This document shows positions 33,548 to 47,500 of a stretch of DNA of 64,000 nt, one piece after another. The notes under the pieces are model-generated. The model had not been told where the DNA came from and ran no database searches. It saw only the letters and a list, made by a program, of their open reading frames with translations. The stretch's first letter is position 1. The number at the start of each line of letters is the position of its first letter. Where the stretch lies: positions 3,685,001 through 3,749,000 of the forward strand of contig NC_051094.1 of NCBI RefSeq assembly GCF_901709675.1, in the 5' to 3' direction. The translations under genes were made by a program, and so were the position numbers. Origin of the DNA: Syngnathus acus (taxonomy: Eukaryota > Chordata > Actinopteri > Syngnathiformes > Syngnathidae).

Positions 33548-36085
33548 GTTGGAGGAAAATCCCCCTCTCACTGAGGGTCGTAACGATTCTAGTCGGGAGA
33601 ACAGAAATGATAAGTCGCCTCACTGCGAGTGGATTCAAGTACAGAGGAAAAATGAACGTTTGGTCCACCCTGCACCGAGCGAGAGGCAGGCCACGCCCAC
33701 ACATCAAACACGTCACATTCGAAGGTAGTCATCTCAAAGCACTCTCAAGCGACGTGGGGAGTGGCGCGCGCGCGCGTGTGTGTATGACCAAAAAAACAAA
33801 AAAAACCAGCCTTCTTTGATTCCTTTAGATTGTGTGACTTTGTAAATGTTCTGGACGTGAACAACAGCGAAAATCAGCCAACTCTTTACTTTAACAGTAA
33901 ATATAAAGAATTAAATCCAAGTATGAAAGTTGGAATTCAATGAGGTGTCACTCAATTTATGTTCAAGTATACACAAGACTACAGAAGCTTTTCCATTCAC
34001 GCCTCTCAGAATTCGTGTTGATTTTCAGAGAACATGAGAAAATACATTTAGCGGACGTGCTTTTGAATGAAAATGAACGAGGAGCAAATGAATCTGGGAG
34101 AAATGAGGGGAAAGCGTCTCCAATTGAGCCTCGCAGGACTCGAATGCAAAAGCACAAAACATATGTAGAATACTTTTTGTTCATAATATCTATAATATAA
34201 ATAGGATCATTAAAAGTATCATATTTTTTATTGAATCTTTGATTCAACTCCTCTGTGAACGTGCCTTTTCCTTTCGGCATTGCTTGTAAACACTCGGTGT
34301 AGACTGGCCAGCTCATCCTACTTTGTAGCAAAGTGACTCGATTTGAGGAGAAGGGGGTGACTTATTTGCCATTCACCCATGCAGAGAAACCTGCAATTGA
34401 GTGAAATGGAACCGAGTGGCAATTCTATTGACAATGTACTTAATAAAGAATGCAAAGTTTGAAAACCAACGTGACATTTTCTTTCATTTTTACTGCAGGT
34501 CACAATGGGAAGCAATTGATCAGTATTAAGCAACAAGGGGGCTCGGTTTTCAACAAGAGGGAGCAGACACACAAACGGCACCACTGCTTGTTACTTATGT
34601 TGCGAGTCCAAGGTTGCCTGAAACCAGAGGGCGGGGCCGAGTCGTTCCTTCCGACCGGCAGACACGTGACAGCACCACACAGCAATGGCGAACAAATTGA
34701 AAAATGACTTCGGACTCATCACGCAATTTGGCTTTGCTGCGGGGAAGTCGTCAGAACGTTCAAGGCTTCTTCCACAACGATGCATTTGTTTAACAAGGGC
34801 ACAAAGACAAATAGTTGTTCACGGGCCAAACTGATAATAACAACTAAAAAGTATCCATTTAGGGACAGAATTCCCCGCATGAGATGTCTTGGGAGGTCTC
34901 GAGCGGCGTGGCTGCGCGCTAAATAAACGTCCAGAAAAATGGCAAAGAAAAGTCAGTTTAATAAATAATGTAAATTTTGAAAACAAACAATTTCTTTCCT
35001 GTTCACTGCAGGTCACAATGGGGACACACACCGATTGGCATTTTTGTGGACGATCGATATTCAGCAACAAAAGGAGAAAACAGAAATCCACGGATCGACC
35101 GATAAGGTTGACTATTTCCTTGATGACCTTGAGGTCGACATACCGGTCCAGAAAGGGGGCTTAGTTTTCAACATGAGGGAGCAGACACACAAACGGCAAC
35201 ACTGCTTGTTACTTATGATTCACCTGCGTGAGCTGGCCCCGCACCCCACGCAAAATTCAAGGAAAACAGTTTGTTTCGTTTGAGCTTCATTTGTGCTGGT
35301 TCATGCTGTAAAAAAAATTGTTTTTGCTGCAACGTTTTTTTTAGTTATGAGAAATTATTTCATAGGTCATCCAGATTTCACCCAGCCCCCCCATCTGCTC
35401 CAAATGAACCCAAACCTTCGTACGTTTTCGTAGCTATTACTTGAATTTAATTTCGATCGTGACGTCGACCCTCCCCCCATTGACTGGCAAATGGACCCAA
35501 AATGGTACCGTTCGTTTGTGCTGGTTTGTGCCGTAAAAACGTTCGTTTGAGCTGCTACGGTTACCTGCGTGAAGCTGGCCCCCCACCCCACGCGAACATT
35601 TAAGCAAAATAGTCTGTTTCGTTTGTGCGGGTTTGTGCAGCAAAAATGTTCGTTTGTGCTGCTATGGTTTTTTAGTTATGAAAGATTATTTTATAGGTCA
35701 TCCAGAGTTCACTTTGCGTGGGGTGGGGGGCCAGCTTCACGCAGGTCTACCACGACACACATTTTCTATGTGAGGAAAATGAGGACACCTGCAGGTCAAT
35801 ATGTGCAATTTCAACCATTTCCGTGCAGCATGGCTGACGTACGTTTAGTATTCAAGTTGTTATATTGTTATGTTGTGAGGAAAAAGTACTGACAAGATTT
35901 TATGACTAAGATACAAATGTTACAAGCAAAATGCTGTAATTGCATGATTGTTCTTGGTCGGACTTTTGCAAGATTGTTTCTTATTTTACAAAATGTTCCA
36001 ATAAAATTGCAGCTTCATGAGGTTTTTCTTTTATTATTATTATGATCAACAACGCTCAAGCCAACACATAAGGCAATGCATCAGT
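33548..36085. other. Spacer between lectin gene B start and fras1 3' end
   Basis: Contains the presumed gene B promoter and 5' UTR, two full cassette copies (34450-34700, 34970-35230) and a partial one (35431-35562), and the right end of the tandem array at about 35562. A 31-bp perfect inverted repeat lies at 35563-35593 and 35717-35747. No gene is supported; the + strand ORFs are short and not conserved between units. Confidence 0.65.
35563..35747. repeat. Inverted repeat with 31-bp perfect arms at the array edge
   Basis: ACCTGCGTGAAGCTGGCCCC at 35563, extended to 31 bp, returns as its reverse complement ending at 35747. A third, slightly different direct copy starts near 35222. It lies exactly where unit-to-unit similarity ends. 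Confidence 0.75.
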
Positions 36086-37828
36086 GCTGACTTTCACATT
36101 TTCTTTATTGACTAAAAAAAGGCACCATATCCAGGCGTCAAGTTTGTCGCATCAGCAAAATCAACATAGCACCAAAATTACAACGTATGATGCCTCAGAA
36201 TTCCTCATTCCATTGGCATCTTTTTTTCCTCCCCATTGGTGCACAGTCAAAAGAAATCCAAAAGTGAGACTAGTCAAGTTTTTTGCAGTGCCACTATGTC
36301 GGCGTCTCACACGTGACAGCTGTCGTGTCTCATCAAACCATCAAAACAAAAAGCATAGGAACGTGGGAAGGTGAAATAGAAAACAAATTCCAATATATTT
36401 TGAAAGGAACAACAACACACACGCTTGATCGTTAGTAAGGCGAACTTTTTCATTGGTTACAATCAAGCGGGGGGGGGGGAGCACTTTGGATGATTGTTTT
36501 TCAAATACGAAACGGCACTTGTTGGAATATCGGCAGACAAAACTAAAGACAAAAAAAAATAATCATGTCATTGTACAAATGCGTCGTAATGAGGCTCGAA
36601 ATAACTTCAGGAAGAAATGTTTCCTTGCAACATTTCACCGTAGCTCAAATGATAAAAATCGGCCAATTTACAGTTGACTATTTTTTTACCAAGCAAAAAA
36701 AGTTAGAATTTAGTATTTTAAGAGAGAAAAGAATTAAAAAAAAAAAAAGATTAATTTTGATTGTCCAGTTCTGTCCCGTTGGATCAAATGTATATGCGGA
36801 GAAAAAAAAAGCGAGTTGAGGAAATGGTGACCAATGAATGGTGCAGAAAATAAGCTAACTATGCAAAATGCATAAAAAATACATTTTAGCTTTTTCCTCT
36901 AACGTCAATCAATAGTCTAATAAACGTGGACCGTAGCTCCTTTTATGTTGATATCAAACAAATCTTTTGGCATTCAAAGACAGATAATGAAAAATACGAA
37001 TCAGGAAAACTGATGGCACAAAGGACAATGTCATAATTGCACTTGAATCTCACCAACCTCACTCAGCAGCATATAATGTACTTGATGACTAATATTGCCT
37101 CTGTCATACCATATTTAATATTTACTGGATGCAGTAAATATCTGAATCTGAGCTACCAATCACTCATTTTGTGCTTTTATATGTCCACACAAAGAAGGGT
37201 ATTATTTTGGAATTTAAAAAAAAAAAAAACCCACACAAAACTAAATCTTTGTCCGTATAAAAACGCAACAGTGCTGGCAAAAGCAGCAGGTCATTTTAAG
37301 AGAGACAAGTTGACTTTTTTCCAAGAAAAAAAATGGTCATTTTAGGAGAACTACCTGTAGTTATGTATTTACAAGATACACAAATGTGTTATTTAGTAAC
37401 AATAAAGTTGAAATTTAACAAGGCTATTTTGAATGCGATATTATGACTAAATTAGCCTACGTTAAGCTACAAAGGTTAATTTCACGAGGGGGGGGAACAA
37501 TTTAATATTGTGACGCAAGCCAATTAGTGCGCTCTGTCAATGTGATTCGAATAAAGACAAAATTTGTACAAGTAAAGTAAACTAACGACGTTGGACGTTT
37601 AAAAAATAGCCGTCTTGGTGTGGACACAGCCAACAGGTCCATAAAAGACAACGACATTAGCTTTCGCGTGCTCTGCGCATGTGTGAGGTAGCTCAGCTGA
37701 ATGAGCAAAAACAAAAAGCTGCTATGCTCTGGACACATCGCACGTTTTCCCTTTTCAAGGTGGTACAAAAATACATTAGCAAAGACGTAAGAAAATAGCT
37801 TAAGAAACAACCAATCAACCTTGTGCTT
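36085..37828 (-). other. fras1: fras1 3' untranslated region
   Basis: About 1.74 kb from the fras1 stop codon to a minus-strand AATAAA at 36104-36109. AT-rich, with A-runs and no ORF of note. The end is inferred from the signal, not from transcript data. Confidence 0.6.
36104..36109 (-). terminator. Candidate fras1 poly(A) signal
   Basis: Minus-strand AATAAA, 1.7 kb past the stop codon and just before the sequence becomes lectin-array spacer. Other poly(A) signals in the UTR cannot be excluded. Confidence 0.5.
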
Positions 37829-38511
37829 TCACACCTCGGTGCCGTCGTTGAGGTTGTTGTGGAGTTTGCCTTCCAGGTTGACTTGCTTGACTTTGGCCTT
37901 GTTGCCGCCCGTTGTCTCGTAGCCGCGGCTGAACACGTTGACGTTGGTGACGGTGCAGTGCTTGCTGCTGAAGTTCTTCTCCACGCACTTGTCCATGCAT
38001 ACCTCCACCTTGGTGTTGAGCGGGTACTCTTCGTACGCGTTCTTGCTCGGAGCCTGAAGTTTGTTTGTTTACCGAGCAGACGAAAAAAGGTTATACAAGA
38101 TGGAGCTTGTGCAATTTGACAAGGAACACTTTGCGGCGTTCCGTTGTGCCGGTGACTCACTTTGGCCCGTTGGCGGCGGCGGAAAAGGAGGCAGGCGGCC
38201 AACGTGGCCAGGAGCAGGAGGGCCAGGGCGGCCACCCCGCCGCCCACCGAGCGGGCCACGCGGGCGTGAAAGCTGGCGCTGGGCCCGCTCTCCAGACGCA
38301 GGGACTTCATGTTGGTGCCGTTCTTCACCTGGTCGCCCTCGTTGTCGTAGACGAGCGACTCGTCAAGGGTCAGACGCCCGCCGCCGTCCACCAGGTCGCG
38401 CTTGGGCCGGCTCGGCCGGAAGGTGAGCGAGCGCTCCGTCCTCAGGCCGGACCGCGACTCGGGACCGATGATGTAGATCACTTGCAGGTACCACTGGTGG
38501 CCCGCCTCCAC
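37829..38511 (-). other. fras1: fras1 transmembrane helix and cytoplasmic tail with PDZ ligand
   Basis: Exon 38161-38511 ends with a hydrophobic helix (VGGGVAALALLLLATLAACL) followed by FRRRQRAK, a stop-transfer signal. The last coding exon, 37829-38053, encodes VEVCMDKCVEKNFSSKHCTV and ends LNDGTEV with TGA at 37829-37831. In mammals the C-terminal TEV of Fras1 binds PDZ domains of GRIP1, which is needed for its basal transport; conservation here suggests the same. Confidence 0.95.
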
Positions 38512-41500
38512 CTGAAAAGCCAGGAGGGGCTGAGTTTTTCTTGATCATCTATGAGGTTATTGACGCCCCCACCAAAGCCCGCCTTATGACTTGTTTTGTC
38601 TCAATGAAGCTTCTTCCCCTCCTTCGACATTGTTCCTTGGCACCGAGATGCAAAGTTACACGCTAAACACGTGCCGATAAGTCCATTTGCAGATGTTGAA
38701 GTGAGAAGATGCGAGGGGGTACTAAGGTGGTGAAGGAGGGAGACTAGCGGTGGCGCGACAGACCTTGTAGAGCGCATCGACCTTCATGGTGAATCCGTCC
38801 ACGCCCGGCATGGCGGCCAAAGAGTTCAACTTTGGGAGGTCCGAAGCAAAGTTGGCCTCAAAGGGGACATCGTGGAAGTATTTGTCGCACACGTCCGGCT
38901 GCTTGCGATCCTGATGAGGAGAGGGGAAGATCACAACGAGGAACGTAGAAAGGTCTGGGAGGCCCGGGGCGGATCGTGGTCACTACCAGGAGAAGGAAGC
39001 GATGCTTGAGATGCTTGTTGGGCTGGATGCAGCCGTACTGTGGACCCTCGTTGTACAGGGTGCCCGTTGGGTCGAAAAAGGGAACGTAGCCATCCCTGCC
39101 GGTGCACAGGTAGACCTTCTCCAGCTGTAGCTTGTAGGCGGCGTTCAGATTCTGCTCCGGGTTCCAGAGCACGCGGCCGTACAGAGTCTGACCTGAAGGA
39201 GCCAGCAAAGAGAGCACGATGGCTGCCGCGCCAAACGGATCATACGTACGTCACACTTGACTTTTCCAGAAAGGCTTCAGAAGGTCAGGTCAGCTCTTTT
39301 GGAGGTGTCCCGTACCCATGGAGAAGGCCCCCTTGTAGTCCATCTCTGCCATTGAGACGTCGTTACTGGCCGGGTCCATCGTGAAGACTTTCTCGTTATT
39401 ACACAGCTGGAACTCCGTGTTCAGCGAGTAGACCACGGGGACCGGGCGATTGGTCTGTTGGAAGGCGATAGGCACCAGGAACCTGATGGTGGAAGCGGAA
39501 AAAACAACCAATCAGTCAGTCAGTCAGTCAGTCAGTCAATCAATCAATCAAAACCACGAATGAGCCAGCTCCAAAGGTCACAGAGACATACTTTTCTGGA
39601 GCGTGGGCGGTGCAAGACAGGTCTTTCTCCCCGGGGTCAATCCACGGTTGGGTTGGCTGCACGGTGCACGGGATCAGGAAGACCGTGTACTCTCCGGAGT
39701 AATCCTTCCTGTCGGGTGCAAAGCAATTATGACATTTCTATGCTGACTCAATCCCTTATGTGACATTAGCATCAGCATTCAGATGGCGCGACCACCCAAA
39801 TCCACTGAAGACTTTGGAATGTCCGACTGGGACTTGAGCAGTTCTGAGCTTTACCAGAAATAAGATTGGTCACTGTTTCTGCGCTCTTGCCAGTCTTGTG
39901 GCCCCATCCAGTGAATTTGTCAAGACTAGCTAGGAATCCAGAAGCTGACCTGCTGTAGGAGCTGGTGGCCCTCCACAGCTGGTAGGGCGAGTCAAAGGTT
40001 TGGGCGCTCCACAGCAACTGGATGTCAAACTCCATGCCTCCCAAGTGCTCCGGCGCCAGCAGGTGAGACTTGTGTCCGGGCAGGGTGTGGTGTTCTGCGA
40101 CAAACTGGCCTGATGGAGCAGAGATAAGCCCGATGTAGCGCACCTCCCACAAAGCCGCCACCCTTACGTTTGATTGACTCACCTCGAAATTTAGCATGCG
40201 TTTTGAACTCGATGACGAGCCGGCCATCCTCGCGGATGTAGATCCTTATGATCTGGAGTCTGGCGGAGAGGACGCTGTCAGTCTGGATGCCTGGGGGAAA
40301 AAAAACCAAGATCCAGTCAGCGGAGAAGCGCTTTTGGTCGGACTCAAACCGACCGACCGACCGACCGAAGCGACTGACCTGTCCTCCAGAGCACGGTGTC
40401 GTAGAAGAAGGAGAACTCCATCTCCGTGTGATGCTCCAAAGAAGCCCAGCCTCGCGGAGCCGTCACGTAGATGTAGGACACGTAGAGCGGAACCTGAACC
40501 GTGAGGAAGGACTGTGCCGAGTCTCGCACCTGCAGCAGCGGCGGCAAGACCTTGAGTCAAAGGTCGACAGTTTGCGCATTTTAAAAGCGCCTCGTACCTG
40601 AAAGTCAGCGGTGACGGAGCCGCCGCAGACGTCGATGAGCTCCGTCATGTCGTAGTAGGCGTCAAAAGTCCAGATGCAGCTCTTGAGATTGAGATGCTCG
40701 TACAGCCGGATGCTGCTGGCCTCACGCACGTTGGGGTTGAACTGGTACGGCCGGTCGTAGCCCGGACCCAGGGAGATGCTGTCGTAGGACACGTCGTCCA
40801 GGAATCCCGTCTCTGCGGAAGCGGTTGAGAGTGAGCGGGACGTGTCGGAAGGCGGCGGTGGCGACGGCTGGGTTCACCAGAGAGACCCTCCAGGTCTTTG
40901 AGCGTGACCAGGTTGGAGCAGACGTGCTGCTGCCGGTAGATGGACTCTGACAGCAGGAAATGAAGATTGTGAAGGGGCATGGTGGACACCAGGGGGAGCA
41001 TGCCATCCTGGTGTGGGATCTGCACTGAGATGTGGATCCTGAAAGCATGGTAGGCTTGCATGGTCAACAAAGGGGCAAGGGGGTGGGGGTGCCATCTATT
41101 GTAAACACAAAATAACTTTGTAAAATAATATAGACAAAGAAATTTCACATTCTCATTTTGTTTGTAGAAAAAAACTCATTTAAGTTCATTTGCTATTGCC
41201 AATATTAAAAGAAAAGTACTATAAATTGTTTCAGAAATTGTCTGATTTATATGACTATATATATAAAAAAAAAAATCATTTTACATGTAGTTTTATTTAT
41301 TGTTGGAATTATTAATGAAATAAATATACCTGTACATTGATTTGATATAGTTTTAAATCATTCTATGGTGACAATTTTTTTGTATAGTTTTAAATCATTC
41401 TAAAGAATTCAATGAGGACAATTTTACAAAATGAACTGTCCTATGCGTTTGTTATAAGAATCAAGCGTGGCACAAAACATTTTGCACACACCGCCTGCAT

Positions 41501-44500
41501 ACGGCAGTTCCACACCCAAAACTAGTCTCTCACCGGTTGGGGTGTTCTTTGTGTTTGACGTCCAGGTATTTGAGCGTGGCGATGAAGGACTGAGCCTGGA
41601 AGCCTCGCGCGGTCCCGGTGGTGACGGGCGTGTGGCAAATGGCGCCGTCGGTTCCCACCGTGGCGATGTTGCTCCGCAGCGGCGTGCCCAGGTGGCCCGC
41701 CTTGTCGCGGGCTTGCGCCACGCAACGCACGTGGAAGCGGCGGCTGAAGTAGATGCTGTCCAAGACCTGACGACGACGACGACACAGGAAGCGCTGTCGG
41801 TGTGCTATTTGGATATCAAAAGTCGACACACCCTTACTCCGTCCGGTGGCCTCACCATGTGATTGACGCCGGTGTACGGGGTGGTGTCAGTCACCGTCTC
41901 AAAGGGCGAGCGTGCGCCGTTGGTGTCGGTGGGCGCCGCCACCTCCCAGGAGAAGTGCACCTGGCTTTGGTTGATGGCCGCTTCCTCGCAACGTTCCTTC
42001 ACCTGCGGGTACTTGGGGTAGTGCGGGTCGCAGGGAGTGACGCACACCAGCGGGTAGCCCGGCGACGGCGTCTTCTTGCCGCCCTCCTTGGTCACCTCGT
42101 GGACGTGGTCGTAGTCAGCCAGGGAGACCACCTGAGGAAAGTGGCGGGCTACATTGCTTGGGCTTTGTGATATTGCAGACTGCGGGTTTCCTTACGATGG
42201 GCGGGGCCGGAAGGATGAGACTCCCGGCAGCTTCCTGGTCCAGAATGGTGACGGTCGCCGTGGTGATCTCGCCCAGCACCGCCTCCACGGGGTCGTCGGG
42301 GCCGAGGACCAAGGAGAAGGACTCGTGCCACTCCCTGTCCTCATTGGACACAATCTCCACCTTGAAGAGGACGTGGTCCATCCCTGAAGGGATCCCACGT
42401 GTGAACATCATTCATGTTTTTTGGGGTATTTTGCTGTGTTGCCCACCAGGGGTGAATTTGAGGACCCGGCTCTTGGGGTTGTAGTCCACGCCGGACTGGG
42501 CCGAGCCGTCTCTCGTGCTGCAGCGGATCTTGGAAGTCCGGTCCAGGTCCCCGCGCCGGACCACTTTGACATTGAGCACCTCCACGCCGTCCGGACCGGG
42601 AGGCTCTCGGACCTGATAGGAGGACTGCTCCAACTCGATGGTCGGAGCTTGAAATTGCAATAAATGTATATTTACTAGGGGTGTAACGATTCATCGATAC
42701 ACATCGATTCATCGATATAATGCTCTACGATTTATTGGCATCGATGCTAAACGTAAACATCGATTTATATCGCCGTGTTTGACCTCGGACATTAGACGCG
42801 ACTTTATTTCGAAATCCAGTTCATTGTTGCTTGCTTCCTCTTTCCGGGAGCAGTACGCGGCGTGCTGTGTTGTGAGCAGAGCAGGCACGTGAAAGGGGAG
42901 CCGACAACTACGCGGCTCCTGGGCTGGTGCTATGGCTAGTGTCCAAGAAGACGAGGAAATTCGCTCCCTTTGGGCTTCAAGTCATTCGTTTGGAAGCACT
43001 TTGGATTCCAAAGAAAAGATGGCTCAACGGACAATTAAAATGATTGTAAATAAATAGTTCAGTAATGCACTTTAAAGTTAATGGTATTACAAAAAAAGAA
43101 AGAATATTCATTTTTCTTTACTTATATGAGAAAAAATATAGGAATTTGATCAAGTTCAGTGTTAAAATAAACACTTTGTATACTACAATACTCTTGTAAT
43201 TTCCTAAATAAAGAGTTTGCAGTACCTTGTTGATTTTGCGTATGAATTGTTATAAATCAGGATATTGTTCGATATTTTTTATTTTAAAAAAATAAATACA
43301 AATAAAAATATCGATCGTGGAGCACTATATCGTGATGTATCGTGAATGAATCACAGCAGGCTTGAAGATATCGGCAAAAATCGTATCGTGGTTCTTTGTA
43401 TCGATATGATATCGTATCGTGACAAAACCCGCGATTTACACCCCTAATATTTACGCATCTTCTTGAATTTGAGCCATTTCAAGTGAAACAAAAATCGCAA
43501 AACATATTTGTATTTACAAAAACGATGACAACAGTAACAGACCTTTAGTATTGAAGCTTCGTAATTGCTAAGTGTGCGACGTGTCGCCACGGTTACAATT
43601 CACTGAATTTAAGTTTGCTCATTTAAGTGAAATTGAAAAGCGTTCAATCATTTCAAAATGATCATTAGAAGTGGATTTGAAAAAATAGAAACCATTTAAA
43701 AAGGAACTCATGAGAATGAAAGGAGTTAAATGCTTGAAAATAAAAGTCTCTGTTTTGAAAGATTTTACCCCAATATTAATTTTAATTACATTTGATATAA
43801 TTTAATAATTTTATTAAATTATTTTAATTACATAATAAATTATATAATATATATTAAGTAAGATATAATCATGTGTATATAATGAATAATAATATATTAT
43901 TTAATTTAATCGATTATAATTTTTAATTTAACTTTAGTTACAAAAAGACTTCCACTCTAACAGTACACTATTTGATATTTACGTTCATTATTGAAGTAAT
44001 TTTTCAACAACACATCAACACACACTATTTGCCAACAATAGTCCGCGAGATTGCGCCGCTTACCATCTTCGTCATTGGTGATGGTGATGGTGACGACGTC
44101 CCGCTCGCCGATCATGGCGCCGCTCCAGTGGTCGCCCGTCGGCGACCCCAGGTGGACCTGGAATTCTTCTTCCGGTTCGAACACCGAGTCGTCGTTCACG
44201 TGGACCGTGCAGTTCTTCACCTAGCGCGCGTGCACGGAAACATAGAGCAGATAGAAAAAAAGTCCACACGCCCCTGTGCGAAGGCAAGGATTTGTTTGGA
44301 TGACTTGTTTGGTACCTTCTCGCCCCGCAGGAAAGTGACGCGCGACTCGTCCACGTTGGGGCGCTCGCCAAAGTCGTCCATGACGGCAGCCGACATGGTG
44401 CGCGTGAAGCAGCGCGCCGACGACGTGAAGGACAGGTCGCCCGTGCGTGTCACGGGCAGGTGCAGGTCGCCGTCGCGCTCCTTCACCGTGTAGGCGCTCT

Positions 44501-47500
44501 TCTCAAACTGCATGCTGGGAACTGACACACGGCCACGATAATGCAGTGCCGGCCCACAAAATGCCGCACACTTTCATTCGGATGAATCACAAATGGGATT
44601 TGAAACAACGTGAATACTTTCCAAAGTGAAATAACTATTAAAAAAATATAAATCCTAAAATTAAAAACCCAAATGAATCTGGCCAAAATAGAAGGACGCT
44701 AGACGCACTGTCCTGGAAAGTGTCGGCGATGACCACGCTGGCCTCGTAGGGCTCCTGGAGGACGGCCCCTTGCGGAGAACTCAGGAAGATCACAAACGAC
44801 TCGGAGCCCTCGATGGACGGATTCTGGACGTCGTCCAGGATGGTCAGACTGCACGTCTGCCGGGAGAAAAAGGCAAACCCGCTAAGGCTCAGCGAGACGT
44901 CGGGCCGAGCGCCGCCGCTTCTGACCTCCTGGGTTCTCCCTGGCTTGAACTCCACCTTCTTGGAGCTGGGGATGTAGTCTACGCCGGGGCTGGCCGACGG
45001 GGGGTCGGAGGGCCGCGTGGCGCACCACACGGACGTCGCAGAGGACAAGTCACTCCCCTGGCGCAGCACCGGGATTTCGATGGTGCCTGTTAGTGAACAA
45101 GGAGGCGAAACCTGAGGGAGGATGATGATGACCAAATTTGCTAATTTTATTATTATTCGGGCTTTAGAATGATCATTTTGGTCAGCGAGCCCCAAAATTG
45201 TGTTGGTTGGTAAGACAAGAAAACCTTTTTTTATTCATTGGACCCAATTTTGGGCCCAAATGTTTTAAAAGTGTACTGTGTCACAGAAATAGCCAAACTC
45301 AAAAAGGCACTGGAGCAACCTTTTGGGGTGATTCATTCCAGCCAAACAAACGGACGATGTACCAGCATCTTCGGCAAAAGTGAAGGTGTCGTCGCCGAGG
45401 GTGACGACAGAGGCGTCGTTGGGCCCGTCGATGACCACCTGGGCCGCGGCCACGCGTCCTATGCGGGCGTTGTCCGAGGGCTGGGACAGCACCAGCTGCA
45501 GCTCCTCGGACAGCTCGTACTCGCTGTCGTCCACCAGCGTGACATCGCACGTGGACGCCGTCACGCCGGGCCCCAGCACCACGCGGCTCTCGGGCCCCGC
45601 GCCACGACTCTTGTAGTCGGAACCCGACTCCAGGGCGTGAGGGCTGCTGCCCCGGGCCGACTTGGACACCGTGCGGCACAGCGCCGACACCGTGCTGGAT
45701 GTGTCGCCTGTGCGGAGGACAAGCCACAACCCAAAGTGTATTTACAGGACACAAACATTGTTCAAATCAAATATTTGTTTGTGTTGGATTGGTTAGAAAC
45801 AAATGCAACTGGCTCAAAATAAAAAATAAATACATTGGGAGAGTACCTTTTCTCTCGACGGGCACGCGCGCGACACCGGCGCTCTCGTTGACGTGAAAGC
45901 TCTTGCGTTGGAACTCCAGCGTGGGCTCGTCCTCGGTGTCGTTGATGTTGACGAGGGCGCGGGTGTTGGCGCCCAGCAAGGCGTAGACGGGCATGCTGAG
46001 CTCCACACGGAAGCTCTCCACGCCCTCAAACACGGTGTCGTCGGTCAGCGTCACCGTGCAGACCTTTGTGTCTTCGCGCTCGTCAAACTGCACCTGAAAA
46101 TGCAAATTCACAAACTCAAATCCATCAATAGCAAAGAAAATAAGAATTCAACTCAAATGAGCATGCAATAAGAAAAATAAGTCAAAGTAGAAACAAAAAA
46201 AGTTAGCAGAAGGAACAAAGCATACATAGGATAGAAAATTAAAATGAGCGCAAACTACAATAAAAGTAAGACAAAGCGGTCAATAAAATACTAATATATT
46301 TTAAATTCATAATAAATGTGGAAATAAAAATTGGTAGAAAAATTGTTTGCAAAAATAGAATAAAGGAAAAAAAAAAAAAAAAAAAAGAAGAATGGAGAGG
46401 CCAAAGCAAAGTATAGATAAACAAAAACAAAAAACAAGAGAAGCCCATACGACTACAAGGGAAGCAAAGAGTTGGGAGTTGAACTGGTGTCCACCTGGCC
46501 GGCGAACTCCACGTAATCGTGTTGGCCGGGGCGCTCCGCCGCTCCGCCGTCAGAGGTGGCGCTGCCCCGCTCGCTGCGACACAGCACGATGGCGTACTGG
46601 TTGAGATTGCCCGTCCTCTTCACCGTCACGGCTACCGCGCCCGCCGTCTCCGATACGTTGTAACTTGAAATTGAAATCGATTTCTTTTTTAATCTTCACA
46701 TGGAGTGACAGAATGATTGCATTTGATTCGAAACAAATGTGCTTTTCTATTTGGCAAATGCCAGACTTGTTTTTTGTTTCCTCCATTTCCCACACACTAC
46801 TAAAAAGTAGGTTGTTCAAAGAAAGCAGCACAAACCTTTTGTGCTGGAAGCTGATAAGCGACCACTGGATATGGAAAAGGTTGCCGCTGACCACGTTGGG
46901 CTTGCTGTCCCTCACCAGGAAGTGGAAGTTGTCCATGGTTTCCTGCGCGCTCTCCTCGCGCAGCACGTAGCGGATCAGGCCCAAGTTGATGTCGGCTGAA
47001 GCGGGCAACGGCTTTCGGTTCATTTTCACATAGCGAGCCTTTCTGTTTTTCTAACGCGCTCTTGGCAAGACCTCCAGTGAGAGCCATGCCTTCATTTCGT
47101 TTGCATTGGGGTAAGCAAAGACAGAGATCGGTCGCCACCTTGCGTGAAGGAGCTGACGCGGGCGCCAGGCGCCGCTATGCTCTCCAAGAAGCCGTGCTTG
47201 GGCTCGACGGTGACCTCGTACACCAGCTGCTCGTCCTCCGTGTCCGGATCCACCGTCAGCAGCTCCTTCTTGCTGATCACATTGGTCGCCTACATTACGA
47301 GAGTAATTTGCTGAATGACAAAACGGATTTTCGAAAAATGCCCGTTGTAGTGAAGGCTTTGCACCAACAGGGGGTGCTGTATTACAGTCCTTGTCCTCTG
47401 ACTGAGCCTAATTGCATAGAAGAAGTCAATTGTTGACAAGTTTCAAATTAGCAGCCAGGATTTCAATCTTTGTTTGGAAATCATGCTTAGTTTTTTCGAA

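Larger units (their letters stand above)
1..35562. repeat. Tandem array of about 15.0-15.5 kb units (2.3 copies in window)
   Basis: Exon 1 of the three copies lies at 3021, 18049 and 33547, giving periods of 15,028 and 15,498 bp. Exons, introns and spacers align throughout, with small indels. Similarity runs rightward to about 35562, where sequence matching 4110-4225 stops. The left edge is outside the window, so copy number is at least three. Confidence 0.92.
42196..46663 (-). other. fras1: fras1 five Calx-beta domains
   Basis: Each domain spans parts of two or three exons. Recognisable pieces: NVSETAGAVAVTVKRTGNL and DDTVFEGVESFRVEL; FHVNESAGVARVPVERKG and DDSEYELSEELQLVL; FTFAEDAG and DDVQNPSIEGSESFVIFL; YTVKERDGDLHLPVTRTGDL and FEPEEEFQVHL; YQVREPPG and WHESFSLVLG. 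Acidic residues of the calcium sites (D-D/E-x-x-E-x-x-E) are present. Five domains is the FRAS1/FREM2 number. Confidence 0.9.

Noticed and set aside
1-35562. Possibility that the three units are an assembly artefact
   Set aside because: Copies differ by many independent indels, microsatellite lengths, an extra cassette and clustered coding changes, which an artefactual duplication would not create.
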